This document shows positions 27,230-37,695 of a DNA stretch of 64,000 nt, in pieces; the stretch's first letter is position 1; each line of letters starts with the position of its first letter. A program made the position numbers and the translations under genes. Source of the DNA: Microbulbifer variabilis (GTDB taxonomy: Bacteria; Pseudomonadota; Gammaproteobacteria; Pseudomonadales; Cellvibrionaceae); the NCBI RefSeq assembly GCF_020524905.1, contig NZ_JAIVKI010000012.1, positions 89,538-153,537 on the forward strand. The letters are read 5' to 3'. The notes under the pieces are model-generated. The model ran no database searches. It was given only the letters and a program-made list of their open reading frames with translations, and was not told the origin of the DNA.

Positions 27230-29098
27230 TTGACAGATTCATCCCAGAAAAAAGGATTTGCCCGAGGCTTTTTAGCTGCGATTGGCGGCTCCATCACCTG
27301 GTTGAGGCGAGTGTTCACCAACATCATCTTCCTGCTGATACTACTGTTTCTCGGCATTGCCATTTTCAGCAAGGACGAGCGCTTGGTGGTGCCCCAGGGC
27401 GCGGCGCTGCGCGTAGCCCCCAGCGGTTATCTTGTGGATGAGCTTACCCAGCCCGCCACCCTGCCGATTTTCCTGGGTGGCAACCGCGGGCCTTCCGAGG
27501 TGCGCGTCAAAGATCTGGTTGACGCTATCGACAACGCCGCCACTGACAAACGCATTTCCTCGCTAGTGCTGGAACTGGACCATATGGTGGGTGGCAGCCT
27601 CAGCAAGCTGGATGAAATAGGTGCAGCACTGCAGCGCTTTAAAGCCGCCGATAAACCCATCTACGCGGTGGGCGACAACTACACCCAGCCCCAGTACTTC
27701 CTCGCCAGCCACGCCGACAAGATATACCTGAACCCCATGGGTTCGGTAATGCTCACCGGCTTTGGCGTTTATCGCAACTACTACAAAAGCGCTCTGGATA
27801 AACTCAAGGTGAACTTCCACGTGTTCCGCGTGGGGGATTACAAAGACTTTATTGAGCCCTATACCCGCGACGATATGTCTCCCGCCTCGCGGGAAAACAA
27901 CCAGCGCTGGCTAAATGAACTCTGGGGTGAATACAGCGAGCAGGTCACCGGGTTGCGCAATCTGCCCGCTGAGAGTATCGACCTGTTTATCAACGAACTG
28001 CCGCAGAAGTTACAACAGCATCAGGGCAGTTGGGCCGAAGCCGCCCTGGCCAACAAACTGGTAGACCAGCTCGCCAGCCGCATCGAGACGATGAATGAGC
28101 TGAAGAAAACTATTGGTGAAGATGACAGCAAAGAGCGCGATTACAAATTTATCGATGCCCTCGCCTACCTGCGCAGCCATAAACTTGCCGAAGCGGCCAA
28201 GCCCATCCGGGAGTCCAATAAAATCGGCCTGATCACCGCCAGCGGTTCCATTGTCGACGGTGAAGCCCCCGCTGGACGAATCGGCAGCGAGAGTCTCGGC
28301 AAATTAATTCAGCGTGCGCGCGAGAAAGAAGTGGATGCCCTGGTACTGCGCATCGACAGCGGTGGCGGCTCCGCCTTTGCCTCCGAAGCTATTCGCCAGG
28401 AACTGCTGGCCACTCGCGAAGCCAAAATCCCGGTGGTGATTTCCATGGGCAGCGTCGCCGCCTCCGGTGGCTACTGGATCGCCACGGCTGGTGACCGCAT
28501 CTGGGCCTCACCCGCCACCCTCACTGGTTCTATTGGTGTCTTTGGCGCATTCCCGACCTTTGAAAATTCCCTTGAGCATATTGGTATCTATACCGATGGT
28601 GTAGGCACCTCTGATCTGGCCGGCAGTATGCGCCTCGATCGCGCACTACCACCAGCTGCGGCCAGTGTTCTGCAGCAGGGAGTGGATAACACCTATGCGC
28701 GCTTCCTGCGCATTGTCGCCGAAGCTCGCGGCAGTACCCCCAAAGAGATACACAAAATTGCCCAGGGGCAAGTATGGACCGGCCGCGCCGCGAAGAAGTT
28801 GGGATTGGTGGACGATCTCGGCAACCTCAGCGACGCCATCGCAGACGCCGCGCAGCTTGCTGAAATCGAAGAATACGACGTAGTAGAGATCCAGCGTGAA
28901 CTGAGCCCCGGCGAAAAATTCCTGCGCGCATTGAGCGACAATGTAGACGCGAAAATTGCCGCGAGCCTTGAAGCCAACCTGCCACTCGGCGCCTGGCTAA
29001 ACAGCGTGCAGCCGGTGTTGGCGCCAATCGGCGAACTGCAGAGCTATCGCGACCCCCGTGCCCTTTACGTGCGCTGCCTGCCCTGCCAGGCGCCTTAA
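27230..29098 (+). CDS. sppA: Signal peptide peptidase SppA, 67-kDa type
   Basis: 622-residue membrane-anchored serine protease that degrades cleaved signal peptides. One N-terminal helix (about 29-47) is followed by two tandem ClpP-like S49 domains. The catalytic Lys is expected in the first domain (VFRVGDYKDFIEPYTR near 205), and the nucleophile Ser in SMGSVAASGGYWIA near 410, as in the E. coli enzyme. The start is TTG with AAGGAG 9 nt upstream. It stands alone after the arsC-wrbA operon. Confidence 0.9.
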   Translation: MTDSSQKKGFARGFLAAIGGSITWLRRVFTNIIFLLILLFLGIAIFSKDERLVVPQGAALRVAPSGYLVDELTQPATLPIFLGGNRGPSEVRVKDLVDAIDNAATDKRISSLVLELDHMVGGSLSKLDEIGAALQRFKAADKPIYAVGDNYTQPQYFLASHADKIYLNPMGSVMLTGFGVYRNYYKSALDKLKVNFHVFRVGDYKDFIEPYTRDDMSPASRENNQRWLNELWGEYSEQVTGLRNLPAESIDLFINELPQKLQQHQGSWAEAALANKLVDQLASRIETMNELKKTIGEDDSKERDYKFIDALAYLRSHKLAEAAKPIRESNKIGLITASGSIVDGEAPAGRIGSESLGKLIQRAREKEVDALVLRIDSGGGSAFASEAIRQELLATREAKIPVVISMGSVAASGGYWIATAGDRIWASPATLTGSIGVFGAFPTFENSLEHIGIYTDGVGTSDLAGSMRLDRALPPAAASVLQQGVDNTYARFLRIVAEARGSTPKEIHKIAQGQVWTGRAAKKLGLVDDLGNLSDAIADAAQLAEIEEYDVVEIQRELSPGEKFLRALSDNVDAKIAASLEANLPLGAWLNSVQPVLAPIGELQSYRDPRALYVRCLPCQAP

Positions 29099-29135
29099 AG
29101 CTTCTCAAACTCTCACCATAAGCTCCGCCGCCGGC

Positions 29136-29441
29136 TCAATGCCGGCGCGGACGTCCGTAAAGGCCGCGCAACTCTTCCTTGGCCATTTCCAATAGTCGCC
29201 GCCTTTTCGCCGGCAGCCGCTGTCCCGCCCGGTTGATATAGAACGTCAGCATAGACATGGCGGAGCGATAGGGATCGGACTTGCGCCGCTGGCTGGATTC
29301 CGCAGCGGCTTTCAATCCCTGCGCAATTGCTTTCGGGTCCTCCAGGCTAAAGAGGCCCTCATTCAAATCCAAGGCATGGCTGTGGCGCGTGACCTCTTCC
29401 GACCAATTGGCCTTTTTCGCAGGACTCACCGACACCTCCAC
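29136..29441 (-). CDS. DUF3175 domain protein
   Basis: A 101-residue basic cytosolic protein. The DUF3175 core is clear: WSEEVTRHSHALDLNEG, LEDPKAIAQGLK, YRSAMSMLTFYINRAG and a C-terminal Arg-rich helix. Function is unknown. Its stop codon lies inside the loop of a GC-rich inverted repeat (about 29128-29147), which may act in termination between it and convergent sppA. Confidence 0.82.
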   Translation of the reverse strand: MEVSVSPAKKANWSEEVTRHSHALDLNEGLFSLEDPKAIAQGLKAAAESSQRRKSDPYRSAMSMLTFYINRAGQRLPAKRRRLLEMAKEELRGLYGRPRRH

Positions 29442-29501
29442 TCATTGGCTGACCCACCTAACTATATGGTGACAGCGACTGTGTTGGTCGCACGAAACGA
29501 C

Positions 29502-30722
29502 TCACACTTCGCTGTCAGAGATTTTTACCCGGCGCAGGGCACCACTTAAAGCCACCATGGCAAAGGCGAGCAGGCTCAAAATTCCCGCCCACAACAAGGT
29601 AGTCAGAGGCGCGGCGTATTCGCTCAGAACCCCGGCGACCAGTGCCCCAAGCGCGGCGGAGCCAAATAGGGCAAACTGGTAAATAGAGATGATGCGGCTA
29701 CGGTATTCCGCCGGGGCGAGCAACTGTACTATGCCGCGACCAAGGCCCGCCGAAGCCGCAGCCACCGCCCCCCAGCAAAGACACAGCAGGATCAGGCCCA
29801 GCTTGGTGGGACCGAGGCTGATGGCAATCAACAACGCCGCACTGTAAAGCAGGCACATCAGGATACCGCGACCAGGTTCGGCGCCCTGGCCGCGGCGCAG
29901 CATAGTCACCGTGGCGATCACGGTACCGGCCACAAAGGCCAATTGCAGTGTGGCGTAATAACCGGCACCGCGACCGTAATCCTCCGCCAATAGCGGCAGC
30001 ACCACCAAAAAGACACCGATGTGCACAAATCCGTTAAAGGCCATCAACGCGGTCAACTCGCGCAATACTGGGTGCCGCCAGGCCTGGGATAAGCCATCGA
30101 GAATCAGACTGTGAGTGATTTTTTCCTTAGTCGCTCGACTGGCACCACCCGCGCGCAAGCAAATCAAGGATGTAGCTGCCAACAGCAATACCGCTATCTG
30201 CACTAACAGCAGCGCCTGCAGCCCCCAGTGTTCAAAGCGGCTTGCCAGTAGCATCCCCACAGCCTGACCACCGTATTGGGCCAACATCATCCAGGTCACC
30301 GTTTTCTGTACCCGTCGCTCGGAGGTCTGACCACCGCCACTGCGAGCACTGCGCTGTACCAAATTGTCTCGCGCCGGTTGTAGGAAAGCGCTGCAAACCC
30401 CAAGGCAAATACCATAGAGCATCAATACCGGCAGGGAGATCTCTGACAGGAGGTAAACCAGCAGCAGACTTGTGTGGCAAAGGGCTAAGCCAACGCAGGC
30501 CAGTGCGGAGACTGCTGCCGGATCACGCCGATCCGCCAGGGCACCACCGAATAGCAGGAACACCAGATTAGGCAAAAGCACCGAAGCCTGAATCCAACCC
30601 AGTTGTAGAGCCGGCAAATCCACCACCGTGAGCGCGATCCAGGGCAGGAGAATTACCTGCAGCCCGGTAGCCAGGGAGGTGCCGCTGTAACCCAGCAAAA
30701 ATTTTTGCAGTCTGTGAGGCAT
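29502..30722 (-). CDS. MFS-family transporter
   Basis: About 406 residues with 12 hydrophobic segments in two halves and the MFS loop motif GGALADRRDP near residue 60. The layout matches drug/enterobactin-exporter-type (MFS_3) members. The ATG at 30722 is used; a TTG 21 nt earlier is also possible. It begins just after the tgpA stop and is likely in the same transcript. No substrate is inferable. Confidence 0.82.
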   Translation of the reverse strand: MPHRLQKFLLGYSGTSLATGLQVILLPWIALTVVDLPALQLGWIQASVLLPNLVFLLFGGALADRRDPAAVSALACVGLALCHTSLLLVYLLSEISLPVLMLYGICLGVCSAFLQPARDNLVQRSARSGGGQTSERRVQKTVTWMMLAQYGGQAVGMLLASRFEHWGLQALLLVQIAVLLLAATSLICLRAGGASRATKEKITHSLILDGLSQAWRHPVLRELTALMAFNGFVHIGVFLVVLPLLAEDYGRGAGYYATLQLAFVAGTVIATVTMLRRGQGAEPGRGILMCLLYSAALLIAISLGPTKLGLILLCLCWGAVAAASAGLGRGIVQLLAPAEYRSRIISIYQFALFGSAALGALVAGVLSEYAAPLTTLLWAGILSLLAFAMVALSGALRRVKISDSEV

Positions 30723-30746
30723 CTTGCGCGATAGACCTTCCAAGGG

Positions 30747-32771
30747 TTAGTGCCCAGCCAGCTGGCTTTTGTTTATCGGCACTTTTAAAAAAAGCCTCAA
30801 GTGCCAGCGCAGCAGACGGCGTAACTCCATCAATGCCTCTTTATCCCCGCCGTAGGCAGCGCGTTCAAAGGCATCCGTCACCCGCCGGGCAAACTCTGCC
30901 AACTGGGGTTTCCTCTCGGCGATACGCCCGGCGAAATCCCGCGGCGCCTCACCGGGGCGGCGAGTGATACCGGCTCTGGCCATACGCTTGCAGAATACTG
31001 CGTAAAGGCGCTCTACCACAGGCCGTTTGCGCCCCCGACCGGTCAGGTGGGTCCACAGGAAAATGCCCAATAATACGACAGCCACCGGTGACCCAAAAAA
31101 CAGTGCCATACGCATGGGAGAAAGATCACCGAGCAATCTCTGCAAAGTATCCCGCTGCTTTTCGCTATCAAAGCTCACTACCGTTTGATACCAGCGATAA
31201 TTGATCATGTCCCACTGCAGGCGCAGCTTCACCAGGACATCGAAGCGATGTAACGGCAACAGCGAATCCTGCATAAACTCCTCGCCGGCGGCAGTTTCCA
31301 GGCCATCCCGCACCCGCTCCGGGGAAACAGCAGCCGTGGGATCTACCCGCTGCCAGCCGCGGCCATCGAGCCAGATCTCGGCCCAGGCATGGGCATCGTA
31401 TTCACGCACCAACAGGTACTTCTCACCATTCACCCACTCGCCACCCTGGTAGCCCGCCACCACCCGTGCAGGCACACCGGCGGCACGCATGGCAAACACA
31501 TAACTGCCGGCAAAGTGTTCACAGAACCCCTTCTGACTGTCGAAAAGGAACTCGTCCACACTGTCACTGCCTAGTGCCGGTGGGCTTAGGGTATAGGTAA
31601 ATTCGCGGTTGTAGAGAGCCAATAGCTGTGACGAGATCTCTTCAGCTCCCAATCCCCGGCGGCGCAGGCGCCCCACCCACTCGCGGGTTCGCTGGTTCCC
31701 GTCCGCCGGCAGTTGCAGATTGCGGCGGCGCTCAGCGCTATTCAGTGGTAAGGGAATAGTCTGGGAGTCACGAGGCCAGGAACGCACCTCATAGGCAAAA
31801 CGGCTGTAAACCGGTGTGCGCTTTACCAGGCGATCGTCCACAGTTTCCCCCACACCGGGACTGTCCGAGGCAGGCCTTGCCAGGGCGAATAACCAGGGAC
31901 TGCGGCTCGCTTCCTGGATTACCTGGTAGCGGAAGCGTGGGCCGATTTGGGGCAACGCGCGTTCGCCACTGCTCCAGTACACCTGGCCACCATTGCGCGG
32001 GTCCACGCCAACACCCTGGCGCCAGGTACGCCCGTCAAACTCGGAGTACACCAACCCGCGCCAGTAACGTTGCTCCGGCGGTGGTATGGGCCCATCGAAG
32101 GAAATACGCAGTGCCGGCTTGTCGGATTTGGATAGGCGAGTGAAATCGCCCGGTGCCATGGAATCACTCACGCCCGTGCGGCCGGCAGAGGTATCTTGGG
32201 GTACATTCCACAGGGGGCCCAAACGCGGCATCACCACAAACAGCAACAACATCAACGGTGTGGCTTGCGCCATTAGCCGCAGGGAGAGCCCCAGGGCCCG
32301 GCGCGGCCGCGCACTGAAGCTTCCCAACTGAGCCGCCAGTGCAGCGGTAATCACCAGGGCACTGATCAAGCCGTACAGGGCATAGGGAATCGATTGCTCG
32401 CGCACGAATAGGGTCGCAGCAACAAAGTAGGCCAGTAGCAAGCTGACAAAGGCATCCCGGCGGCTCAGCAGCTCCAGGTTTTTCAAGGTAAAAGACAACG
32501 CCAATAAAGCCACCATCGGCTCCAGCGCAAACCAACGCTGGTAGGATTGCGCTAAACCCGCCACCGTGAGCGCAATCACCAAAAGCTTGAGGGCGCGCCC
32601 CGGCAGGTCACGGCGCCCACGAAAGACTTCCAAACGCCAATACACCGCAAACGCCCAGGCAAAAGCAATCCACAGGGGCAGCTGGCTCAGCTGCGGCAGC
32701 AGAGCAACAAACTGTGCGGCGAAAATCCACAACAGGCTTTCGCGGGGCATTAGATCCCGGTTGCTCGCCAT
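30747..32771 (-). CDS. TgpA-type DUF3488/transglutaminase membrane protein
   Basis: 674 residues: about six N-terminal helices (DUF3488), a periplasmic transglutaminase-like domain with catalytic Cys in GFCEHFAGSYVFAMRAAGVP (about 420), His in YDAHAWAEIW and Asp in VDPTAA, then another helix and a cytosolic C-terminus (DUF4129-like). The ATG at 32771 overlaps the DUF58 stop as TGATG. Together with moxR and the DUF58 gene it forms the MoxR-DUF58-TgpA operon. The P. aeruginosa homologue is essential, with unclear chemistry. Confidence 0.88.
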   Translation of the reverse strand: MASNRDLMPRESLLWIFAAQFVALLPQLSQLPLWIAFAWAFAVYWRLEVFRGRRDLPGRALKLLVIALTVAGLAQSYQRWFALEPMVALLALSFTLKNLELLSRRDAFVSLLLAYFVAATLFVREQSIPYALYGLISALVITAALAAQLGSFSARPRRALGLSLRLMAQATPLMLLLFVVMPRLGPLWNVPQDTSAGRTGVSDSMAPGDFTRLSKSDKPALRISFDGPIPPPEQRYWRGLVYSEFDGRTWRQGVGVDPRNGGQVYWSSGERALPQIGPRFRYQVIQEASRSPWLFALARPASDSPGVGETVDDRLVKRTPVYSRFAYEVRSWPRDSQTIPLPLNSAERRRNLQLPADGNQRTREWVGRLRRRGLGAEEISSQLLALYNREFTYTLSPPALGSDSVDEFLFDSQKGFCEHFAGSYVFAMRAAGVPARVVAGYQGGEWVNGEKYLLVREYDAHAWAEIWLDGRGWQRVDPTAAVSPERVRDGLETAAGEEFMQDSLLPLHRFDVLVKLRLQWDMINYRWYQTVVSFDSEKQRDTLQRLLGDLSPMRMALFFGSPVAVVLLGIFLWTHLTGRGRKRPVVERLYAVFCKRMARAGITRRPGEAPRDFAGRIAERKPQLAEFARRVTDAFERAAYGGDKEALMELRRLLRWHLRLFLKVPINKSQLAGH

Positions 32772-33790
32772 CAGCCACCCCACCTGGGAAACAGGGCCAG
32801 TGCCGCCAGCACTCGATGCTGATGCTCAGCGCCGAGAGAGGGCGGCAATGTAGTGCCAGGGATGCGCAGGCCATAAGCAATGTTCTGCTTTTCCGCCTGC
32901 AAGACCCAGTAGCACAGGTTGCTCAGTCGGGCCTCCACATCGCGCCCATCCAATAGCTCCCAGTCGAGCCAGAGACGGGTATCGGTACGGCTCTCATACT
33001 CCTTGCTATAGAGATCACGGCCGGCGGCATATTGTTTCCAGGCCAGGTGGCGCAGGGAGTCACCGGGCTGGTAGGGTTTGAGAGAGGCATAATCATCCCC
33101 GCCGCGACGTACCTGGCCGGATGTACCCTCTACCATGGCCTCTCCCAACGGCAAGGGCCCGGCGGCGAGCGGCCGCGGATACACCAAGAATTCCACATCC
33201 AGATCGATACGGCTCCAGCAGCGAAACAGTCCCAGAGGAAAGCGGCTCTCGACCCTTAAGCGAGGCGCCTGAATTCGCCCCCGCTGCAGGGCTGGCAGCG
33301 CGATACGAAAGTCCGCCAAAGACTCCTCACAGAGATCCACATAGGCGCCCTCCTCCGGTGGCCAACAAATTTGTATCCACTCCCGTTGGCGCTTGTCCGC
33401 TCGACTCAGGTTGATCTGCGCCTCGGCAAAGTCGCCGGCAAAAGTGTCCTCCGTGCCTATTAACTGCAGGCGCAGGCCACTCAGGTTGGCGAAGGTATGC
33501 ACCGGCAAAATAACGAAGACACTGATCAGCAGAAAGGTCAGGGCGAAAACCAGATTGTTCTCGTAATTAGTGGCCAGTAGCCACAGCAAAGCGGTTACCA
33601 ATAGATAACCGAGCCCAGCACGGGTGGGCAGAATAAATAAGCGGCTGTGATTTAGGGTGATGTCCCGCGAGCGAGGCGCGCGCCGGCTGAGCCAGCGCTC
33701 ACTCAGCCCGCGAAAAAAATTGCGCGAGCTTTTCGAGGCTGTCGAGCCTGTATTGGAAGCCTGCCAGGGAAAATCGCGGTTCACACTCAT
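32771..33790 (-). CDS. DUF58-family protein
   Basis: 339 residues: two N-terminal membrane helices (LFILPTRAGLGYLLVTALLW and NLVFALTFLLISVFVILP), then a soluble part with the DUF58 hallmark GEDYASLKPYQPGDSLR-like sequence (here GGDDYASLKPYQPGDSLRHL). It is thought to work with the MoxR ATPase in a chaperone-like complex. The ATG at 33790 is 4 nt after the moxR stop; the longer frame to 33922 lies inside moxR. It is coupled to tgpA by overlapping stop and start. Confidence 0.85.
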   Translation of the reverse strand: MSVNRDFPWQASNTGSTASKSSRNFFRGLSERWLSRRAPRSRDITLNHSRLFILPTRAGLGYLLVTALLWLLATNYENNLVFALTFLLISVFVILPVHTFANLSGLRLQLIGTEDTFAGDFAEAQINLSRADKRQREWIQICWPPEEGAYVDLCEESLADFRIALPALQRGRIQAPRLRVESRFPLGLFRCWSRIDLDVEFLVYPRPLAAGPLPLGEAMVEGTSGQVRRGGDDYASLKPYQPGDSLRHLAWKQYAAGRDLYSKEYESRTDTRLWLDWELLDGRDVEARLSNLCYWVLQAEKQNIAYGLRIPGTTLPPSLGAEHQHRVLAALALFPRWGG

Positions 33791-33794
33791 CTGC

Positions 33795-34727
33795 TTAGGC
33801 CGCGATAATATCCACCTGGCGCATAAGGCGCTCCACCAACTGATCGCCATTGCCGCCATCACTCTGCAAGCGGTGCCCGGCCACCGAGGGCAACACCGCC
33901 TGGATATCCTCCGGCAGGACATGGCCGCGATTGTGAATCAACGCCCAGGCCTTGGCGGCACGTAGCAGCGCCAGGGCCCCTCGGGGCGACAAACCCACGG
34001 CGCAGTCAGGGCTTTGGCGGGTGTGCAACACCAGACGTTCTAAATAATCCAGCAGACTGTCTGAGGCCTTCACATGTCCCACCAGGCTCTGCATTTTTTT
34101 CAGGGTAATCAGGTCAATACGCGGCTTTAGCTTGGCCAGCTGCTGGCGGGGATCGGCCCCTAAATACAGCGCCCGCTCGGCTTCGCGGGTGGGATAGCCG
34201 AGGCTGATACGCATCAGAAAGCGGTCCAACTGCGATTCCGGCAGGGCAAAAGTACCGGACTGTTGCAGGGGATTCTGGGTGGCAATCACAAAGAAGGGCT
34301 GTGGCAGTGCGCGAGTTTCGCCGTCCACACTGACCTGGCGTTCCTCCATTGCCTCTAACAGGGCACTCTGGGTTTTCGGTGAAGTCCGGTTGATTTCATC
34401 GGCCAGTAATACCTGGCTGAAAACCGGCCCCTCATGAAAATGAAACTGGCCGGATTCCCGCTCAAAAATGGATACGCCGAGGATATCCGCCGGCAGCATA
34501 TCGCTGGTGAATTGCACCCGTTTATAGGAGAGGCCGAACACCTGGGCCAGGGCATGTGCCAGTGTGGTCTTGCCCATACCCGGCAGGTCTTCGATCAACA
34601 GGTGGCCTTTTGACAACAGGCAGGCCAGGGCCAGTTTTACTTGGCGTTCTTTTCCCAGCAAAACACTGCCAATATCGGAAACGATGGCGGAAACTATTTT
34701 TTGCACGGCAAATCCATTACTGCTCAT
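33795..34727 (-). CDS. MoxR-family AAA+ ATPase
   Basis: 310-residue AAA+ protein: Walker A in EDLPGMGKTTLA near 46, Walker B in VLLADEINR near 108, and sensor 1 in FFVIATQNP near 148. A C-terminal helical lid follows, with LSPRGALALLRAAKAWAL. MoxR ATPases act as chaperones for maturation of complexes. It is first in the operon with DUF58 and TgpA genes and an MFS gene. No VWA-domain genes follow, unlike many MoxR loci. Confidence 0.88.
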   Translation of the reverse strand: MSSNGFAVQKIVSAIVSDIGSVLLGKERQVKLALACLLSKGHLLIEDLPGMGKTTLAHALAQVFGLSYKRVQFTSDMLPADILGVSIFERESGQFHFHEGPVFSQVLLADEINRTSPKTQSALLEAMEERQVSVDGETRALPQPFFVIATQNPLQQSGTFALPESQLDRFLMRISLGYPTREAERALYLGADPRQQLAKLKPRIDLITLKKMQSLVGHVKASDSLLDYLERLVLHTRQSPDCAVGLSPRGALALLRAAKAWALIHNRGHVLPEDIQAVLPSVAGHRLQSDGGNGDQLVERLMRQVDIIAA

Positions 34728-34882
34728 TTTTTCTCAGGCCCCAAAAAGGCCGGTGTAAGCACCCGCCAACCCTGTACGGCAGGCGCCATAGTGCCAATTC
34801 CGTGAGAAAGCGGATTTGGCACCCGCTATTAATCATAGGAAGTCAGGGACCGACCCGGCCCTATCAAAGCCCGGCGATTTGT

Positions 34883-36064
34883 TTACAACAGGGACAGGCC
34901 TCGCATCAGATCGCGTTTGAGGTCCTCGGCATTCTCCAGCCCCACAGAAATACGAATCAGGTTTTCGGTAATACCGGCGCGGGCCTTGTCCTCATCGCTG
35001 AGACGCCCATGAGTAGTGGTGGCCGGGTGCACGATGGTGCTCTTTGCATCGCCGAGATTGGCGGTACAGGATAGAATTTTACAATTGTCTATCACCTTCC
35101 AGGCTTCCTCGCGGCCACCGCGCACGGTAAAGCTCAACACCGCACCGAAGGCATCCTGCTGTTCGCGGGCCAGGCGGTGTTGCGGATGCTTTGGCAAGCC
35201 GGTGTAGTTGACCTTCTCCACCATCTCCTGTTCATCGAGCCACCAGGCCAGATCCAGGGCGTTGGTGCAGTGGGCCTGCATCCGCAGCTTGAGCGTCTCC
35301 AAACCCTTGAGGAATACCCAAGCATTAAACGGACTCATACTGGGGCCAGCGGTGCGCAGGAATACCACCAGCTCATCCATGATCTCCTTGCGGCCCACGG
35401 CAACACCACCCAGGGCGCGACCCTGGCCATCGAGGAATTTAGTGGCGGAATGCACCACAATATCGGCACCGAGTGCCAGTGGGCGCTGCAGCGCCGGCGT
35501 GCAGAAACAGTTATCCACGACCAGCAGGGCACCGGCGCTGTGGGCAATTTCCGCCAGGGCGCGGATATCCGCCACTTCACACAGGGGGTTGGAGGGCGTT
35601 TCCATAAACAGCAGTTTGGTAGAGCCGTCCACCGCCTGCTTCCAGGCATCCATATCGGTGAGATCCACATAACTCACTCGCACACCAAACTTTTCCATAT
35701 AGCGCCCGAACAACGCGGTCGTGGTGCCGAACACACTGCGGGAACAAATCACCCTATCGCCACTTTTCAGCAGGGCCATACAAATACTGAGGATCGCGGC
35801 CATACCGCTGGCCGTGGCTACCGCAGCCTCACCACCTTCAAGCGCGGCGATGCGCTGCTCGAACATACGAACGGTGGGGTTGGTGTAGCGGGAATAGACG
35901 TTGCCGACACTCTCGCCGGTAAAGCGCGCGGCAGCCTCTGCGGCAGAGGGGAATACATAACTGGAGGTGAGATAGAGGGCCTCAGAGTGCTCGCCCTCTT
36001 CCGAACGGACCTGCCCGGCGCGAACGGCCAGGGTTTCCAGAGCGTAACCGTCGTCTTCAAACAT
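34883..36064 (-). CDS. metZ: O-succinylhomoserine sulfhydrylase
   Basis: PLP enzyme forming homocysteine from O-succinylhomoserine and sulfide, 393 residues. The Cys/Met-metabolism PLP fold shows SSYVFPSAAEAAARF, YSRYTNPTV near 57, and the PLP-binding Lys in HSATKFLDGQG near 205. Placed after purF in the same order as in Pseudomonas, where this gene is metZ. Cystathionine gamma-synthase specificity is less likely given this context. Confidence 0.88.
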   Translation of the reverse strand: MFEDDGYALETLAVRAGQVRSEEGEHSEALYLTSSYVFPSAAEAAARFTGESVGNVYSRYTNPTVRMFEQRIAALEGGEAAVATASGMAAILSICMALLKSGDRVICSRSVFGTTTALFGRYMEKFGVRVSYVDLTDMDAWKQAVDGSTKLLFMETPSNPLCEVADIRALAEIAHSAGALLVVDNCFCTPALQRPLALGADIVVHSATKFLDGQGRALGGVAVGRKEIMDELVVFLRTAGPSMSPFNAWVFLKGLETLKLRMQAHCTNALDLAWWLDEQEMVEKVNYTGLPKHPQHRLAREQQDAFGAVLSFTVRGGREEAWKVIDNCKILSCTANLGDAKSTIVHPATTTHGRLSDEDKARAGITENLIRISVGLENAEDLKRDLMRGLSLL

Positions 36065-36165
36065 ATACCGCTTCCTGGTCAGTATTTTTGGAAGCGGTCA
36101 TATTAACCGAAACGGCTGTGCATGGCGCCCTCTTCTGCCGTGAACAGAGCGCCGCTGGAGAAAAC

Positions 36166-37653
36166 TTACAGAGCGCTGCTATCGGTCTTCTTGTGTTTGG
36201 CTTCGTCGTTGCGCGCCGCGTGAAGATTATTGAGGTACTCCTCATCCACATCGCCGGTAATATAGTTACCGTCGAAAACAGAGCAGTCGAACTGATCAAT
36301 TTTCTGCTTACCACCGCTGGAACTCACCACCAGGTCTTCCAGATCCTGGTAAATCAGCCAGTCTGCACCGATCTCTTTGCAGACTTCTTCGGTGGTGCGG
36401 TTGTGCGCCACCAGCTCACTGGCAGACGGCATATCAATGCCATACACGTTGGGGTATTTCACGGCTGGCGCCGCGCTGGCGAAATACACTTTTGCAGCAC
36501 CCGCATCGCGGGCCATTTGGATGATCTGCTTACAAGTAGTACCGCGCACAATGGAATCATCCACCAGCAACACATTCTTGCCGCGGAATTCCAGTTCGAT
36601 GGCATTCAGCTTCTGGCGCACAGACTTCTTGCGCTGCTTCTGCCCCGGCATGATAAAGGTACGGCCGATATAGCGGTTCTTCACCATACCCTCACGGAAC
36701 TTCACTCCCAGACGGTGCGCCACGGTCTGGCCTGCAGTGCGGGCGGAATCGGGAATGGGGATCACCACATCGATATCGTGGTCTGGGCGCAGGCGCAGAA
36801 TCTTGTCTGCCAGGTGCTCACCCTGACGCAGGCGCGCCTTGTGTACAGAGACGCCATCCATAATGGAATCCGGGCGGGCGAAGTACACATGCTCAAAAAT
36901 GCAGGGGGTGAGGGTCGGATTCTCAGCACACTGCTCGGAGTGCACGGTACCATCCAGTTCGATATACAAGGCTTCACCGGGGGCCACATCGCGCACCAGG
37001 GTGTAGCCCAGTACATCCAGGGCCACAGATTCGGAGGCCACCATATATTCGGTGCCTTTGTCAGTCTCGCGCTTGCCGTAGACCAGCGGGCGAATACCGT
37101 TGGGATCGCGGAAGGCGACGATGCCGTAACCCACAATCAGGGCCACACAAGCGTAGGCGCCGCGCACACGTTTATGCACACCGCGCATAGCGGTGAAGAT
37201 ATCCTCAGCCTTGGGGTGCAGCTTGCGCAGCTTGTGCAGCTCATGGGCAAATACGTTGAGCAGTACTTCGGAATCGGAATCGGTGTTGATATGGCGCAGA
37301 TCTTGCTGGAAGATCTCTTCCACCACATCCCCCACATTGGTGAGGTTGCCATTGTGTGCCATGGCGATACCGTAGGGAGAGTTCACATAGAACGGCTGCG
37401 CCAAAGCGGGACCGGAACTGCCCGCGGTGGGATAACGCACATGGCCGATACCAAAGTTACCTTTCAGGCGCTCCATGTGGCGCGCGCGGAATACATCACG
37501 CACCAGGCCATTGGCTTTTTGTTGGTTCAGGCGATCATCGTCACAGGTTACGATGCCCGCAGCATCCTGCCCCCTGTGTTGCAACAGAGTGAGCGCGTCA
37601 TAGAGCTGCAGATTGACATCACTCTTACCGACGATACCGACGATACCACACAT
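36166..37653 (-). CDS. purF: Amidophosphoribosyltransferase
   Basis: First committed enzyme of de novo purine synthesis (PRPP plus glutamine to phosphoribosylamine), 495 residues. The N-terminal nucleophile is Cys2 (MCGIVGIVG), glutaminase motifs include [15 protein letters not shown] and AHNGNLTN, and the PRPP site is [14 protein letters not shown] near 365. It follows cvpA by 42 nt, as in E. coli and Pseudomonas, and is likely co-transcribed with it. Confidence 0.95.
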   Translation of the reverse strand: MCGIVGIVGKSDVNLQLYDALTLLQHRGQDAAGIVTCDDDRLNQQKANGLVRDVFRARHMERLKGNFGIGHVRYPTAGSSGPALAQPFYVNSPYGIAMAHNGNLTNVGDVVEEIFQQDLRHINTDSDSEVLLNVFAHELHKLRKLHPKAEDIFTAMRGVHKRVRGAYACVALIVGYGIVAFRDPNGIRPLVYGKRETDKGTEYMVASESVALDVLGYTLVRDVAPGEALYIELDGTVHSEQCAENPTLTPCIFEHVYFARPDSIMDGVSVHKARLRQGEHLADKILRLRPDHDIDVVIPIPDSARTAGQTVAHRLGVKFREGMVKNRYIGRTFIMPGQKQRKKSVRQKLNAIELEFRGKNVLLVDDSIVRGTTCKQIIQMARDAGAAKVYFASAAPAVKYPNVYGIDMPSASELVAHNRTTEEVCKEIGADWLIYQDLEDLVVSSSGGKQKIDQFDCSVFDGNYITGDVDEEYLNNLHAARNDEAKHKKTDSSAL

Positions 37654-37695
37654 ATATTTGACCCTATTGATCGAAAAAGCGGCGCTAGCGCCCGA

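Noticed and set aside
35177..36106. 309-codon plus-strand open frame
   Set aside because: Antisense to metZ, which has intact PLP motifs.
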